From Psychrobacter luti (lineage in GTDB: Bacteria; Pseudomonadota; Gammaproteobacteria; Pseudomonadales; Moraxellaceae), in NCBI RefSeq assembly GCF_014192115.1, contig NZ_JACHXL010000001.1, forward strand, positions 898,788-962,787: a stretch of DNA of 64,000 nucleotides, written 5' to 3'. Position 1 is the stretch's first letter; each line of letters starts with the position of its first letter. Made by a program: the position numbers and the translations under genes. Positions 18,558-28,230 of this stretch are shown here, one piece after another. The notes under the pieces were generated by a model. The model searched no databases and was not told where the DNA came from. It saw only the letters and a program-made list of their open reading frames with translations.

Positions 18558-18649
18558 AGTTGCCTCTTTGTATTTTGTCTTAATGCGTATAATAATGAAT
18601 CGTCATTAATTACGTAAACCTGATGTTAATTGCGATTATACCTTTATCT

Positions 18650-19924
18650 TTACAAACTGTCTAAACCACGCGCCAAATCTTTGATGATATCTTCCACATC
18701 TTCTAAGCCTACCGACAGACGGATAAGACTATCATTAACGCCTGCCTCTGCGCGTGCCTCAGGCGTCAGACGAAAATGGGTAGTAGTCGCCGGATGAGTG
18801 ATGGTGGTTTTGGCATCGCCCAAATTATTGGTGATAGAAACCATTTGCGTTGAGTCAATCACATGCCACGCAGCGGCTTTTGAATCAGCGCTATTAGAAG
18901 CCTTCACTTCAAAGCCCATGATAGCACCGTAGCCACCTTTCATATGATGTTGACGCGTTACCAATTCGTGAGCGGGATGATCGCTCAAACCTGAAAAATG
19001 CACGGCACTGACATTGGGATGATTGACCAAAAACTCTGCCACTTGATTGGCATTCTGACAATGCGCTTGCATGCGCAGTTTCAGCGTCTCAAGCCCCTTA
19101 GTAAAGACCCATGCGTTAAATGGGCTCATACTAATACCGCCTGAGCGTACCACGGTAAATGCTTCTTGCATCAGCTTATCATTGCCAACCAATGCGCCGC
19201 CCAATACACGACCTTGTCCATCTAAATACTTGGTCGCAGAATGAATGACCACATCAGCACCCAAATCTAATGGACGCTGCAATGCTGGGGTGGCAAAGCA
19301 GTTATCAACGACCAATAAGATATCATTTGCTTTACACAGCTGACTTAAATATCCAATATCACAAATCTGTGCCAGTGGATTGCTAGGACTTTCACAGTAA
19401 ATAACTTTGGTATTCGGCTGCACAGCCTTTGCCCACGCCTCATTATCGAAGCAATCGACATAGCTGACTTCAACGCCGAACTTTGCCATATAGTTATTGA
19501 ACAAACCAATCGATGAGCCAAATAGTTGATTGGCAGCGAGCAAATGATCGCCCGCTTTTAGGTAGGCTAAGCACATGGTCAAAATCGCACCCATACCTGA
19601 AGCCGTCGCAACGGCGCGCTCACCATTTTCAAGCGCCGCTAAACGACGCTCAAAGGTACGGACGCTTGGATTGGTATGGCGTGAGTAAACGTTGCCCGTC
19701 TTATCTCCATTAAAATGGGCTGCCGCGTCTGCTGCCGACTCATAAACATAAGAGCTGGTGGTGAAAATAGCTTCTGAATGCTCGCCCTCGTCGGTACGAT
19801 GCTGCCCTGCCCGTACTGCTATCGTCTGCATACCATAATCGAGTTCTAGATTGAGCGCGTCACTGCGCCAGTTAGGGTCTACTTTATTCAAATTTTTATC
19901 ATCATGCACTTGCGACTGGCTCAT
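18650..19924 (-). CDS. metZ: O-succinylhomoserine sulfhydrylase
   Basis: A 424-residue PLP enzyme of the Cys/Met metabolism family. It makes homocysteine directly from O-succinylhomoserine and sulfide, bypassing cystathionine. Landmarks are the YSRHTNPSVRTFE substrate loop, the SGMGAI segment, the VVDNCFATP strand and the PLP lysine Lys232 in HSATKYLDGQGR. The best start is ATG 19924, with TGGAA about 7 bases upstream. The in-frame positions 19954 and 19984 would add residues unlike the family N-terminus. It is monocistronic by position. Confidence 0.9.
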   Translation of the reverse strand: MSQSQVHDDKNLNKVDPNWRSDALNLELDYGMQTIAVRAGQHRTDEGEHSEAIFTTSSYVYESAADAAAHFNGDKTGNVYSRHTNPSVRTFERRLAALENGERAVATASGMGAILTMCLAYLKAGDHLLAANQLFGSSIGLFNNYMAKFGVEVSYVDCFDNEAWAKAVQPNTKVIYCESPSNPLAQICDIGYLSQLCKANDILLVVDNCFATPALQRPLDLGADVVIHSATKYLDGQGRVLGGALVGNDKLMQEAFTVVRSGGISMSPFNAWVFTKGLETLKLRMQAHCQNANQVAEFLVNHPNVSAVHFSGLSDHPAHELVTRQHHMKGGYGAIMGFEVKASNSADSKAAAWHVIDSTQMVSITNNLGDAKTTITHPATTTHFRLTPEARAEAGVNDSLIRLSVGLEDVEDIIKDLARGLDSL

Positions 19925-20262
19925 AAATTTTCCATTGCACTGGTTATTATTAAACATACGGCTTATTTCGCTTATAAACAGCATTTGTTCGCGTTATCAT
20001 AGCATGGCAACTTATTCCAAACAGCTGGTTTCAAAGGCCTGCTAAATATTATTTTTGAATACTATAGGATTAGCTCTTAGCATTAGGTATTCAGAAATTA
20101 TTGTTAAGTATTTAGAATGAGGTATTAATGACTTGATACTAAAAATACCCGATGCATTTATAAGGATAAGATGCAAGCGCAGACGATGACTATTCGATGT
20201 GGTTATCATGACCCAATAACGTGTTTTATCTAACAAAAATAACGTATTTATAATAGGCACAG

Positions 20263-20370
20263 ATGACAACAGCTGCTAAGCTTAGCGGCGCTTTGAATAT
20301 TGCTTTGAGCGATATTATCACCCGCTTCGTAATCAGTGCTATCATCGGTAAAAACAGCAAGCAACGTTAA
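20263..20370 (+). CDS. Candidate small protein, 35 residues
   Basis: A short ORF in an otherwise empty gap of 500 bp. It starts MTTAAKLSGALNIAL and ends IIGKNSKQR. The middle is an amphipathic to hydrophobic helix, and the tail is basic. An AGG box lies about 7 bases before the ATG, and codon choice resembles the neighbouring genes. It is upstream of the phospholipase D-like gene on the same strand, 54 bp before its ATG. I recognise no family; it could be a leader peptide, a small membrane-associated protein or chance. Confidence 0.35.
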   Translation: MTTAAKLSGALNIALSDIITRFVISAIIGKNSKQR

Positions 20371-20424
20371 GTCCATTATTCACAAGTATGTCATTACATT
20401 CAGGCTCATTAAGGTATCTCATTT

Positions 20425-22140
20425 ATGTCGATGTTTAGTATAGAACCAAGCAACTTATCGCTGAGTCTAACACTGGGACTCACCTTGAGTCTTAGTGGCT
20501 GTCAGAGTTTACCAAAGCAGCCGCATTTGCCTGAAAGCCAAGCTTTATCAGCGCGTGTTGATGCTCTATATAAGCAAAGCAATGAGCCACAAGATGCGAG
20601 CACTGAAGGTAACAGTCAAAGTGGTAGCAATAAAAATAGTAACAATCAAGACAACAGCCAAGAAAATAGCCCAAATACCAATCCAAAAATTGACAGTACG
20701 GATTTGGTGGCGGCGATTAGTGAACAAAGTGAGATTCACCCTGATTTATCTGGCTACCATCCGATTGTGACTGGCGCCAATGCGTTTGCGTCACGCAGTA
20801 TTTTGACCAGTATGGCCACCCGAAACATCGACGCGCAATACTATATTTGGCACGATGACCAAGCCGGACAGCTGATGCTTAAAGACTTGTGGGATGCCGC
20901 AGAGCGCGGAGTTATTGTGCGCTTGTTGCTCGATGATTTTAATAATAATGCCAAATTCGATCAGCATTTATTACGCTTTGCTAGTCATCCTAATATCGCC
21001 GTGCGTATTATTAATCCCTTGATGTACCGTAAATTTCAAACTTTAAACTTCGTGACAGGTTTACCGCGAATCAATCGACGCATGCACAATAAAAGCATGA
21101 TTTTTGATAAGCAAATCACCATTATTGGTGGGCGTAATATCGGTGATGAATACTTAAGTAACGATAAAAACAGCCAGTTTGCTGATTTAGATGTTTTATT
21201 GATAGGTAAAGTCGTCGCTGATATTGACAATAGCTTTGCAAGCTACTGGTCGGCACCGATCTCATTTGATATTCAAACCTTAGCGACCCTTGATAAAGGC
21301 GAAACCACGGATTTTTTAGAGGGCTTAGATAAGTTAAGAGTTGATGAGAAAAACAACAGCAAAAGTAGCTTAGATGTCTATAAAACCGCTATCGAAGATT
21401 CTTCTATTGATACTGATTTAATCAATAAGCGCGTGCCCTTTCGCTGGACGGACATGCAATTCTTGAGTGATGATGTGGGTAAACTGACCAAGACCGTCCC
21501 AGCAGATACCAACTTGGTGCATCAGCTGCGCACTTTATTGGGTAGCCCGACCAAGCGCCTGACTATTATCTCATCTTACTTTGTACCGACCAAGGATGGT
21601 GTCAAGACGTTGGTTGCCTTAGCTGAAGCGGGCATTGATATCAAGATTTTGACTAACTCATTTGATGCCACCGATGTGACTGCCGTGCATTCTGGCTATA
21701 GTCAATGGCGTCCTAACCTGCTGCGTGCAGGGGTAAAAATCTACGAGCTAAAATCTACCGCTTCTGAAGAAAAACGCGAAAACAAGCTTTGGAAAGCGCG
21801 CAGTCAATCGTCAACCAGTTTGCATGCAAAAACTTTTGCCGTTGATGATTATCAAGTATTTATCGGCTCGTACAATGTCGACCCGCGCTCCGCAAATATC
21901 AATACCGAGATGGGCGTGATTATCAATGATGATGAGCTGGCAAAACAGTTACACGGTGCGCTCAGCGATGACTTATTAAGCCAAGCTTATGAAGTCAAGT
22001 TATTAGAAAATGGTAATTTGCAGTGGCATACCGTGGAAGATGGCAAAAAAGTCATTTATGATTCAGAGCCACGCGTCGATATCAGTGACCATGTATGGCT
22101 CACCATCATGTCATGGTTACCGATTGACTGGTTATTATAA
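20425..22140 (+). CDS. Phospholipase D-like lipoprotein, cardiolipin synthase C type
   Basis: A 571-residue protein with a signal ending in lipobox LSGC, a 50-residue Ser/Asn/Gln-rich linker, and a pair of PLD catalytic motifs. These are HNKSMIFD with GGRNIGD (His221) and HAKTFAVDD with GSYNVDPRS (His467, Lys469, Asp474). The two HKD motifs form one active site, and the arrangement matches the YmdC/ClsC group that makes cardiolipin or processes phospholipids. The lipobox suggests the enzyme faces the periplasm. ATG 20425 is used; ATG 20431 is also possible. A perfect terminator lies 176 bp past the stop. Confidence 0.87.
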   Translation: MSMFSIEPSNLSLSLTLGLTLSLSGCQSLPKQPHLPESQALSARVDALYKQSNEPQDASTEGNSQSGSNKNSNNQDNSQENSPNTNPKIDSTDLVAAISEQSEIHPDLSGYHPIVTGANAFASRSILTSMATRNIDAQYYIWHDDQAGQLMLKDLWDAAERGVIVRLLLDDFNNNAKFDQHLLRFASHPNIAVRIINPLMYRKFQTLNFVTGLPRINRRMHNKSMIFDKQITIIGGRNIGDEYLSNDKNSQFADLDVLLIGKVVADIDNSFASYWSAPISFDIQTLATLDKGETTDFLEGLDKLRVDEKNNSKSSLDVYKTAIEDSSIDTDLINKRVPFRWTDMQFLSDDVGKLTKTVPADTNLVHQLRTLLGSPTKRLTIISSYFVPTKDGVKTLVALAEAGIDIKILTNSFDATDVTAVHSGYSQWRPNLLRAGVKIYELKSTASEEKRENKLWKARSQSSTSLHAKTFAVDDYQVFIGSYNVDPRSANINTEMGVIINDDELAKQLHGALSDDLLSQAYEVKLLENGNLQWHTVEDGKKVIYDSEPRVDISDHVWLTIMSWLPIDWLL

Positions 22141-22315
22141 TTGTCAGCTCATTTAGCTTTAACTCCTTTAACTTGAATTAGTTTTAGCTTGAATGAATCA
22201 GTTTCGTTTATAAGCGCTTATTTACAAATTGTCTATAGCGACAATAACTTGAGCGAGATATGTTAAGCCGATAATCTAATGCTGCAGTATTTTTTAGTGC
22301 CAGACCTTATCGTTG

Positions 22316-22355
22316 CGGCAAATCATTAGCCAGTTATATTGATTTGCCGTTTTTT
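22316..22355 (+). terminator. Terminator downstream of the phospholipase D-like gene
   Basis: Perfect 10-bp arms CGGCAAATCA and TGATTTGCCG with a 14-base loop, followed by six T. Confidence 0.9.
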
Positions 22356-22423
22356 ATTATGGCCGGTTATCTAGATGGTGACTTGCTTAACAAACTCTTC
22401 CCTATGTGGATGCGTGATATATT

Positions 22424-23725
22424 ATGCCTTCTCGTTCTCAATATGCTCTGATGTCCTCTAAAGATAGGAATGCCGTACTGTTTGTTTGCTTTAGCAGCGC
22501 GGTCGCGTTTTTTGATTTTTTGATTTATTTATATCTTGCAAATATCATCGCCGCCACCTTTTTACCTGCCAATGCTGACTCTACAGTGGCCAGTATGCAA
22601 GGGCTTGGGCTTTTTGCGATTGGGTATTTGGCACGTCCATTTGGCGGTATTATCTTTGGCCGCTTTGGTGATATCAAAGGTCGAAAACCGCTCTTATTAA
22701 TCAGTATATTGGTCACTGCGGCAAGCTTATTGGCAATGGCATGCTTACCAACGCATGCACAATGGGGCTTAGTTGCGCCCGTCATATTTATTGCCTTACG
22801 TCTGATACAAGGGATGGCATTTGGCGTTTTTGTACCGCTTGCTTGGGTTTTTGTCTCAGAACACGTGCCGCGCCAATATTTATCAATCGCCTGTGGCTAT
22901 GTGACCGCAAGCTTCTATGTTGGTGTGTTATTCTCCAACGCCTTTTTTCTTTGGCTGACCAATGCGATGACCACCGAGCAATTGGCTGATTATGGTTGGC
23001 GTATACCATTTTTTATCGCAGCATTTCTGAGCGTTTTACCTTTGTTGGCATGGCGCTGGATAGATGAGTCACCGTTTTTTATTGCCATGAAAGCATCAAA
23101 ACCACGCGATTATGTGGTCAAACCCTTTACCCTGCTCTTCAAACATTGTAAGCATTCTATCTTTATCGGGTTGGTTTTGACCCTCATTGTCGCTAGTATC
23201 ACGACCGTTATCGTCCTGTTATTACCGGATTTAATTGAGTTGCGCTTTACCCTAGATAATGACTTGTTTGGATTTTCACACAGTCTTGGCATTGTGTTTA
23301 TGATTTTCGGCTGTGTGTTTTATGGCATCATATCCAATCATCAAAATTTTGGTAAAGTATTGGCGATTGGCTCTGTCTTATTAATTGTGCAAATGCTTGC
23401 TTTCTTTTATCATCTACAAGCCAGTGGCGACTATATTCTGATTATGTATGCGCTTTTAGGTTTTTGCGCTGGCGTCGTTGGCATGATACCCGCTATCCTT
23501 GTGCAGCTATTTCCAACCAATGTACGTCTGACAGGCATGTCACTTTGTTATAATCTGTCTTACGGTCTCGTCGGGGTATTGGTTCCTTTCGCGCTTGGTT
23601 ACGCCACTTTATATATCAGTTTCTCACCCGCCCTGTATATCGTATTTATCGGCTTCATTGGCATCATTATGGGCATTTATTTTTATAATTTGCCAGAATT
23701 TAGAAAAATCAATGAGGTTATTTAA
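22424..23725 (+). CDS. MFS transporter, metabolite:H+ symporter (MHS) type
   Basis: A 433-residue membrane protein with about 12 hydrophobic segments and the MFS loop signature FGDIKGRKPLL between helices 2 and 3. The helices and the motif LIQGMAFGVFVPLAWVFVSE resemble the ProP/KgtP/CitA-like metabolite:proton symporters, which import organic acids or osmolytes; the substrate cannot be read from the sequence. ATG 22424 is the first in-frame ATG after the upstream terminator; the ribosome binding site is weak. It appears to be transcribed alone. Confidence 0.85.
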   Translation: MPSRSQYALMSSKDRNAVLFVCFSSAVAFFDFLIYLYLANIIAATFLPANADSTVASMQGLGLFAIGYLARPFGGIIFGRFGDIKGRKPLLLISILVTAASLLAMACLPTHAQWGLVAPVIFIALRLIQGMAFGVFVPLAWVFVSEHVPRQYLSIACGYVTASFYVGVLFSNAFFLWLTNAMTTEQLADYGWRIPFFIAAFLSVLPLLAWRWIDESPFFIAMKASKPRDYVVKPFTLLFKHCKHSIFIGLVLTLIVASITTVIVLLLPDLIELRFTLDNDLFGFSHSLGIVFMIFGCVFYGIISNHQNFGKVLAIGSVLLIVQMLAFFYHLQASGDYILIMYALLGFCAGVVGMIPAILVQLFPTNVRLTGMSLCYNLSYGLVGVLVPFALGYATLYISFSPALYIVFIGFIGIIMGIYFYNLPEFRKINEVI

Positions 23726-23819
23726 GAATTAGCTATATCATAGTAGCTATGTCATTTAACTCTACTTTGCTTGACCATTGATTTTTTCATCGTTCAACCA
23801 ATATAACTTTAGTAATAAA

Positions 23820-23852
23820 AAAGCGCCCTGCCTCTATCAGACATGGCACTTT
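23820..23852 (+). terminator. Weak terminator-like stem after the MFS gene
   Basis: AAAGCGCCCTG can pair with CATGGCACTTT with two mismatches. A T-run lies a few bases downstream. Imperfect, so low confidence. Confidence 0.35.
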
Positions 23853-23924
23853 ATCAACTGTTTTTTAAATATATATAAAAATGCACCTAAAAGTATTCAT
23901 GCTTAATAACGAGGCTTATTCATA

Positions 23925-24896
23925 ATGGTTGATATGACCAACAAACGACTCTCTGTTGCGCCAATGATTGATTGGACAACAACAGATTATCGCTACTTTG
24001 CACGGCTGTTTAATCCGCACGTTTATCTTTATACCGAGATGATTAGCACCGGTGCGCTGATACATGGCAATCGCGCACGGCATTTGCGCTTTGATACGCT
24101 TGAGCATCCGCTGGTGCTACAATTGGGCGGCGCAGATATTAGTGAGATGACCCAATGCGCTGAATTTTCCCAGCAGCATGGCTATGATGAGGTCAATATT
24201 AACGTTGGCTGTCCGTCTGATCGCGTCCAACATAATAAGATTGGTGCTTGTCTAATGGCAGAGCCGCATACGGTTGCTGATTTGGTCAAGCATATGCAGG
24301 CAGCGGTTGATATTCCGGTGACCGTCAAGCATCGTATTGGTATCGATGATTTTGACAGTTACGAGTTTATGGTAGATTTTGTCGAAAAAGTAGCAGCTGC
24401 AGGTTGTACGCGCTTTATTGTCCATGCGCGTATGGCGTGGCTACAGGGCTTGAGCCCGAAGCAAAATCGCGAAATACCGCCTTTACGTTATGATGATGTT
24501 TACCGTCTTAAGCAGGATTTCCCTGCGCTTGATATCGAAATTAATGGCGGTATCGAAACGGTTGCTGATATTAAAGCGCATTTACAGCATGTCGATGGAG
24601 TAATGATTGGACGGGCGTTTTATCATAACCCCTACTTGTTGGCAGAAGCTAATAGCTTATGGGGCGAACCTAGCCCTAAGCGCTCAGATATTTTAGCAAA
24701 GCTATATCCTTATTTAGAAGAACAAGTCGCTAAAGGTGAAGCTCTACCAACGATGACGCGGCATTATTTAGGGTTGTTCCAAGGTTTGATGGGTGCTCGC
24801 AGGTGGCGACAGGCATTAAGCGGCAAACCTCAATTGACGATTGACGATATTAAAAGAGCCGCTGAAGAAGTCTTAGCACTTAACCCAGATGCTTAA
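23925..24896 (+). CDS. dusA: tRNA-dihydrouridine synthase A
   Basis: A 323-residue FMN/NADPH enzyme that reduces uridine to dihydrouridine in the tRNA D-loop (positions 20/20a). It has the N-terminal APMIDWTTTDYRYFARL strand typical of DusA, the catalytic cysteine Cys96 in NVGCPSDRVQ, GACLMAEP, KHRIGID, and the FMN phosphate segment GVMIGRAFYHNP. The start ATG 23925 has a GAGG about 10 bases upstream; ATG 23934 is the alternative. It is convergent with the CPBP protease across a perfect stem-loop. Confidence 0.95.
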   Translation: MVDMTNKRLSVAPMIDWTTTDYRYFARLFNPHVYLYTEMISTGALIHGNRARHLRFDTLEHPLVLQLGGADISEMTQCAEFSQQHGYDEVNINVGCPSDRVQHNKIGACLMAEPHTVADLVKHMQAAVDIPVTVKHRIGIDDFDSYEFMVDFVEKVAAAGCTRFIVHARMAWLQGLSPKQNREIPPLRYDDVYRLKQDFPALDIEINGGIETVADIKAHLQHVDGVMIGRAFYHNPYLLAEANSLWGEPSPKRSDILAKLYPYLEEQVAKGEALPTMTRHYLGLFQGLMGARRWRQALSGKPQLTIDDIKRAAEEVLALNPDA

Positions 24897-24937
24897 AGAT
24901 AAGTAACTACCCTTCTCGCATAAAACTATGGGTAAAT

Positions 24938-24969
24938 GGCCAATTGGTAAAAATATCTACCAATTGGCC
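24938..24969. terminator. Perfect 12-bp stem-loop between convergent genes
   Basis: GGCCAATTGGTA and TACCAATTGGCC flank an 8-base loop between dusA (+) and the CPBP gene (-). There is no long T-run on either side, so termination efficiency is uncertain. Confidence 0.65.
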
Positions 24970-24992
24970 GTTAATCATTTATATATAGGTAT

Positions 24993-25796
24993 CTAAGTAA
25001 CTTGCGCTAAATACTGCCACATGGCTGCCCCATTATTAATAATATGTAGCAACATAGGCAGTACTAGCGAGCCTGACTTGATGCGCGCGTAGCAAAATAT
25101 CAATGCCAATACCACAATGGTACTAATTTCATAAATACCATATTGCAAGTGAATCACTGCAAATATTAAGCTGGTAACTAAACTAGCTACTATTACCCCG
25201 CGATGCTCTGCATAGGTTGCGTCCGAGAATTGCTCTGCGATAGCAGACCATAATAATCCGCGAAATATAAGCTCTTCGTAAATTGGCGCGACAATCACCA
25301 TCGCAAATATCAATATCCACACCGAGCTGACAGACTGATATAAAGGGTCAACGAAAACCAGTGGCGATTTATCAAGTAGGTAAGTTAATGCCTGACTGCC
25401 AATCATAAATATCAGCAGCAATCCTAGCATGCCGATACCTAACGTCCATGAGAAGGGCTTTAGCGCCAGATACTGTTTTACATTCCCGCCTCTCACACGA
25501 ATCAACAACACGCTGATTGCTACCAATAATACACATCCGATGATGATAGAAAGACTTACTACCGTGCCATCATTACTACCAAAAAAGAAAATATCGCCCA
25601 TGGTTGCATTTTTAGCAGCAGGCAATACCAGTTTACCGGCGATATATACGCCGATTAATTGACTGATAAAAAATGTCACTACCATGCCTATGACCAACAG
25701 CAACGCACCCAAGCGTGAAAATAGTGGTGCAGGCTTAGCTGCTTTAGTCATAACAGATGAGATCATAACAGGTTTTGTGGTCGCATCTTTTAGCAT
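24993..25796 (-). CDS. CPBP family intramembrane glutamic endopeptidase
   Basis: A polytopic membrane protein of about 267 residues with the CPBP (CAAX/Abi) protease signatures in order: EELIFRG (the EExxxR-type motif), FAVIHLQYG (FxxxH) and HIINNGAAMW (HxxxN). These residues form the catalytic site of a membrane-embedded peptidase. Bacterial members act in prenyl-peptide processing, bacteriocin self-immunity or other roles; none is indicated by the neighbours. The open frame extends to a TTG at 25811. ATG 25796 is preferred but its ribosome binding site is weak, and ATG 25766 is also possible. Confidence 0.83.
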   Translation of the reverse strand: MLKDATTKPVMISSVMTKAAKPAPLFSRLGALLLVIGMVVTFFISQLIGVYIAGKLVLPAAKNATMGDIFFFGSNDGTVVSLSIIIGCVLLVAISVLLIRVRGGNVKQYLALKPFSWTLGIGMLGLLLIFMIGSQALTYLLDKSPLVFVDPLYQSVSSVWILIFAMVIVAPIYEELIFRGLLWSAIAEQFSDATYAEHRGVIVASLVTSLIFAVIHLQYGIYEISTIVVLALIFCYARIKSGSLVLPMLLHIINNGAAMWQYLAQVT

Positions 25797-25867
25797 AAAG
25801 TTGTCACTCAAAAAGGTGTACTAGCTGCCTACATAATATTTATTAAGAGCATTAATAATGCATCGGC

Positions 25868-26755
25868 TTATTTTGGTAACTGCTGCTCAATAAGCTCAAG
25901 TACTTGTAGCGCCACCGATTCTGGGTGCTCAAGTGGGAACATATGACCACCAGCGTGGGTTTCATAACCGATATTAAGGCGTGATTTGATTTGCTGCGGG
26001 AACCTACGCTTAAGAAATATACTGTCTTTACCAATGATAAGCGTTACTGGAGATTTCGGTGCACGGTTTGGAGTCAGCCAATACCATGACGGATTGGTAC
26101 GAAAAACCTCAACTTCGCTGGCTTTAGGAATAGCCAATGTTACCTTTCCGTCCGCACGCTCATATAAGCCATGCTCGATATAGCCCTGAAAGCTACGCTC
26201 ATCAAAATCTTTAAAAAAACCTTTATGACGCAGCTTATCATAGGCATCTTCGCGGCTATCCCAAACATCACGGCGATGCTTAGACACGCCCGCTGGCGAT
26301 AGCTTATCCATCAAACGATTATTCATCAGCGGTAATCTATCTGCGGTTTTGGCCAAATGCCATAGCAAGCTGACCTTGCCATAAATCCAAGGCGGATCCA
26401 TCAGTACCGCCTGCGCAAAGTGTTCTGGCGCACGGTATAACGCCTGCATAGTACACATCGCACCAAGCGAATGACCGACACCTACTACCTGACTAACGCC
26501 ATGCTGCTCACAGGTACGTTTAACATTATCAATAACCTGCTGCGTCAGGCTCTTCCAATGGTCATCTACTGGATAATCGGGCGTGTTACCCAACATTGGA
26601 ATATATTCAATGGTAAAAAATTCAACAAGCGCTTCAAAAAACGGCGCATAAACAGCACTTGGCATACCATTAGCATGGGCAAAATGAATGACAGGTTTTT
26701 GGGTTATTTTAGATTTGGGTAATGACGCAAAGGTCTGTAAATTAATGGCACTCAT
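25868..26755 (-). CDS. Alpha/beta hydrolase
   Basis: A 295-residue serine hydrolase. It has the oxyanion strand VIHFAHANGMPSAVY, the nucleophile elbow GHSLGAM, the acid-bearing LIIGKDSIF strand, and a C-terminal histidine in THAGGHMFPLEHP. The fold resembles esterase/dehalogenase-type hydrolases; the substrate is unknown. It has no signal peptide. ATG 26755 is the start, with a weak GAGAG box. It lies 147 bp downstream of sppA on the same strand; a stem-loop in the gap suggests at least partial separation. Confidence 0.82.
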   Translation of the reverse strand: MSAINLQTFASLPKSKITQKPVIHFAHANGMPSAVYAPFFEALVEFFTIEYIPMLGNTPDYPVDDHWKSLTQQVIDNVKRTCEQHGVSQVVGVGHSLGAMCTMQALYRAPEHFAQAVLMDPPWIYGKVSLLWHLAKTADRLPLMNNRLMDKLSPAGVSKHRRDVWDSREDAYDKLRHKGFFKDFDERSFQGYIEHGLYERADGKVTLAIPKASEVEVFRTNPSWYWLTPNRAPKSPVTLIIGKDSIFLKRRFPQQIKSRLNIGYETHAGGHMFPLEHPESVALQVLELIEQQLPK

Positions 26756-26838
26756 GACAGGCTCTCAGTAATTTAAATAGCGATTTAAACAGTTATTTGG
26801 AATAGTTATTATAATAATCAAAACTTATATACAATTAA

Positions 26839-26864
26839 GGCTGAGCATAATCATATACTCAGCC
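26839..26864. terminator. Stem-loop between sppA and the hydrolase gene
   Basis: Arms GGCTGAG and CTCAGCC are perfect with a 12-base loop. The following bases on the minus strand are only moderately T-rich, so it may be a weak terminator or an mRNA end. Confidence 0.45.
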
Positions 26865-26902
26865 TCAACAATCATACACATTAAATCTAAAATATAAAGG
26901 GC

Positions 26903-27958
26903 TTAGCGCATTTGCGCATTACCCTCTTCTTGCGGTAACACATCAAGCTTGATGCTTGAACCAAGTCCTGCGCCTAACTTGACGGCGAAGCGATCCATAA
27001 ATAAGCTAAATGGGTCAGTTGGCGTATAATTGACCACATTTTTAAGCTTAAGCTGCTTCTCTAAACTTGAGATACTGCCTTTTTTGTCTGCTAAACCAAG
27101 CTCAATAGACTGCTCGCCGGTCCAAAATAGCCCTGAAAACAGTTTGTTTTCCTCAGGGTTTTTCAGACGATCACCACGACCTTGTTTGACCGCGTTGATA
27201 AAGTGCTTATGGGTATTATTCAACACTTTTTCGACGTGCTGCTCTTCATAAGCAGTAAGCGGACGTGACAAGCTTAAGATATCTTTATACTCGCCTGCGG
27301 TAATAGTACGGTCTTCAACACCGAATTTATCCATTAAGCCTTCGATATTATAGCTTGGCATAATCACACCAATCGAACCAACTAAGCTTGATGGATTGAC
27401 ATAAATCTCATCCGCTGCCGAAGCAATATAATAAGCGCCAGAAGCACCCATATCACCAATCACCGCGTAGAGTTTTTTATCAGGATATTCTTTACGTAAA
27501 TCCATCATCGTCTGCCAAATTTCATCAGACTGTACCGGCGAGCCACCAGGTGAATTAATATCGAGCGCCACCGCTTTGGCATTGCTGTTTTTAAAGGCAC
27601 GCGTCAAGGCTTCATTGACATCATAAGCATTGGCCGCATCACCACTACTAATCGTACCTTGGATTTCAACTACTGCCAAATGTGGTTTACTGGTATCTAC
27701 GCCATCGAGACTGGTTGGTGTTTTAGTGCTGCAACCACGGCCAAGGGTCAAAAATATCAATAATATATAACCAAAGGTCAATAGCTTAAAGAAAATACTC
27801 CAGCGACGGGCGCGGCGCTGCTCAACCACACTGGCTAATAACGTATTTTCAATCAGTCGCCACTCTTGTCCGCTCGGCTGATTTGACTGCTGCAGGGGCG
27901 TTGGCTGATTTGCCGAGTTGTCAGGACGTTTGTTAGGGTCTGGTGGCCAGTTGGGCAT
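26903..27958 (-). CDS. sppA: Signal peptide peptidase SppA, short form
   Basis: A 351-residue inner-membrane serine protease (S49 family) that digests cleaved signal peptides. A proline-rich cytoplasmic N-terminus precedes a single transmembrane helix at about 54-73. The protease domain has the nucleophile Ser173 (GDMGASGAYYIAS), the GSIGVI segment and the general base Lys225 (AGEYKDIL), so the Ser-Lys dyad is intact. Length matches the single-domain form, not the 618-residue E. coli type. ATG 27958 is chosen over an upstream TTG (27991) because AGGAAG sits 6 bases before it. Confidence 0.93.
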   Translation of the reverse strand: MPNWPPDPNKRPDNSANQPTPLQQSNQPSGQEWRLIENTLLASVVEQRRARRWSIFFKLLTFGYILLIFLTLGRGCSTKTPTSLDGVDTSKPHLAVVEIQGTISSGDAANAYDVNEALTRAFKNSNAKAVALDINSPGGSPVQSDEIWQTMMDLRKEYPDKKLYAVIGDMGASGAYYIASAADEIYVNPSSLVGSIGVIMPSYNIEGLMDKFGVEDRTITAGEYKDILSLSRPLTAYEEQHVEKVLNNTHKHFINAVKQGRGDRLKNPEENKLFSGLFWTGEQSIELGLADKKGSISSLEKQLKLKNVVNYTPTDPFSLFMDRFAVKLGAGLGSSIKLDVLPQEEGNAQMR

Positions 27959-28230
27959 ATAACTTCCTAAGTCAGAAACAATGTAAAACAATAAAAGAGA
28001 GGGTCTTAAAACTTAATCAAGCAAAAACTTAATATAACCGCAATAAGTATATTTACTTATAGAAGTGCGTTTTGTAGCGCTTTCATAAAAGTTAAATAAG
28101 CTACTAAGTATGGTGTCATTTCACTCATGGTTCAATAGCAGAACTGTGAAATAGCTTGATATTATAAGGGTAACACCTTATAGCAGCGAGGCATTTTATA
28201 AGAATAACACTATTAAGATAAAGCCTAAGA

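Noticed and set aside
20042..20269. 75-codon frame on the minus strand upstream of metZ
   Set aside because: AT-rich, no ribosome binding site, no motif, and it ends next to the small plus-strand ORF. No support beyond being open.
26858..26871. Shared short string (ACTCAGCCTCAA) here and near 37268
   Set aside because: Length is within what chance gives in a 64-kb window, and the flanks do not match.
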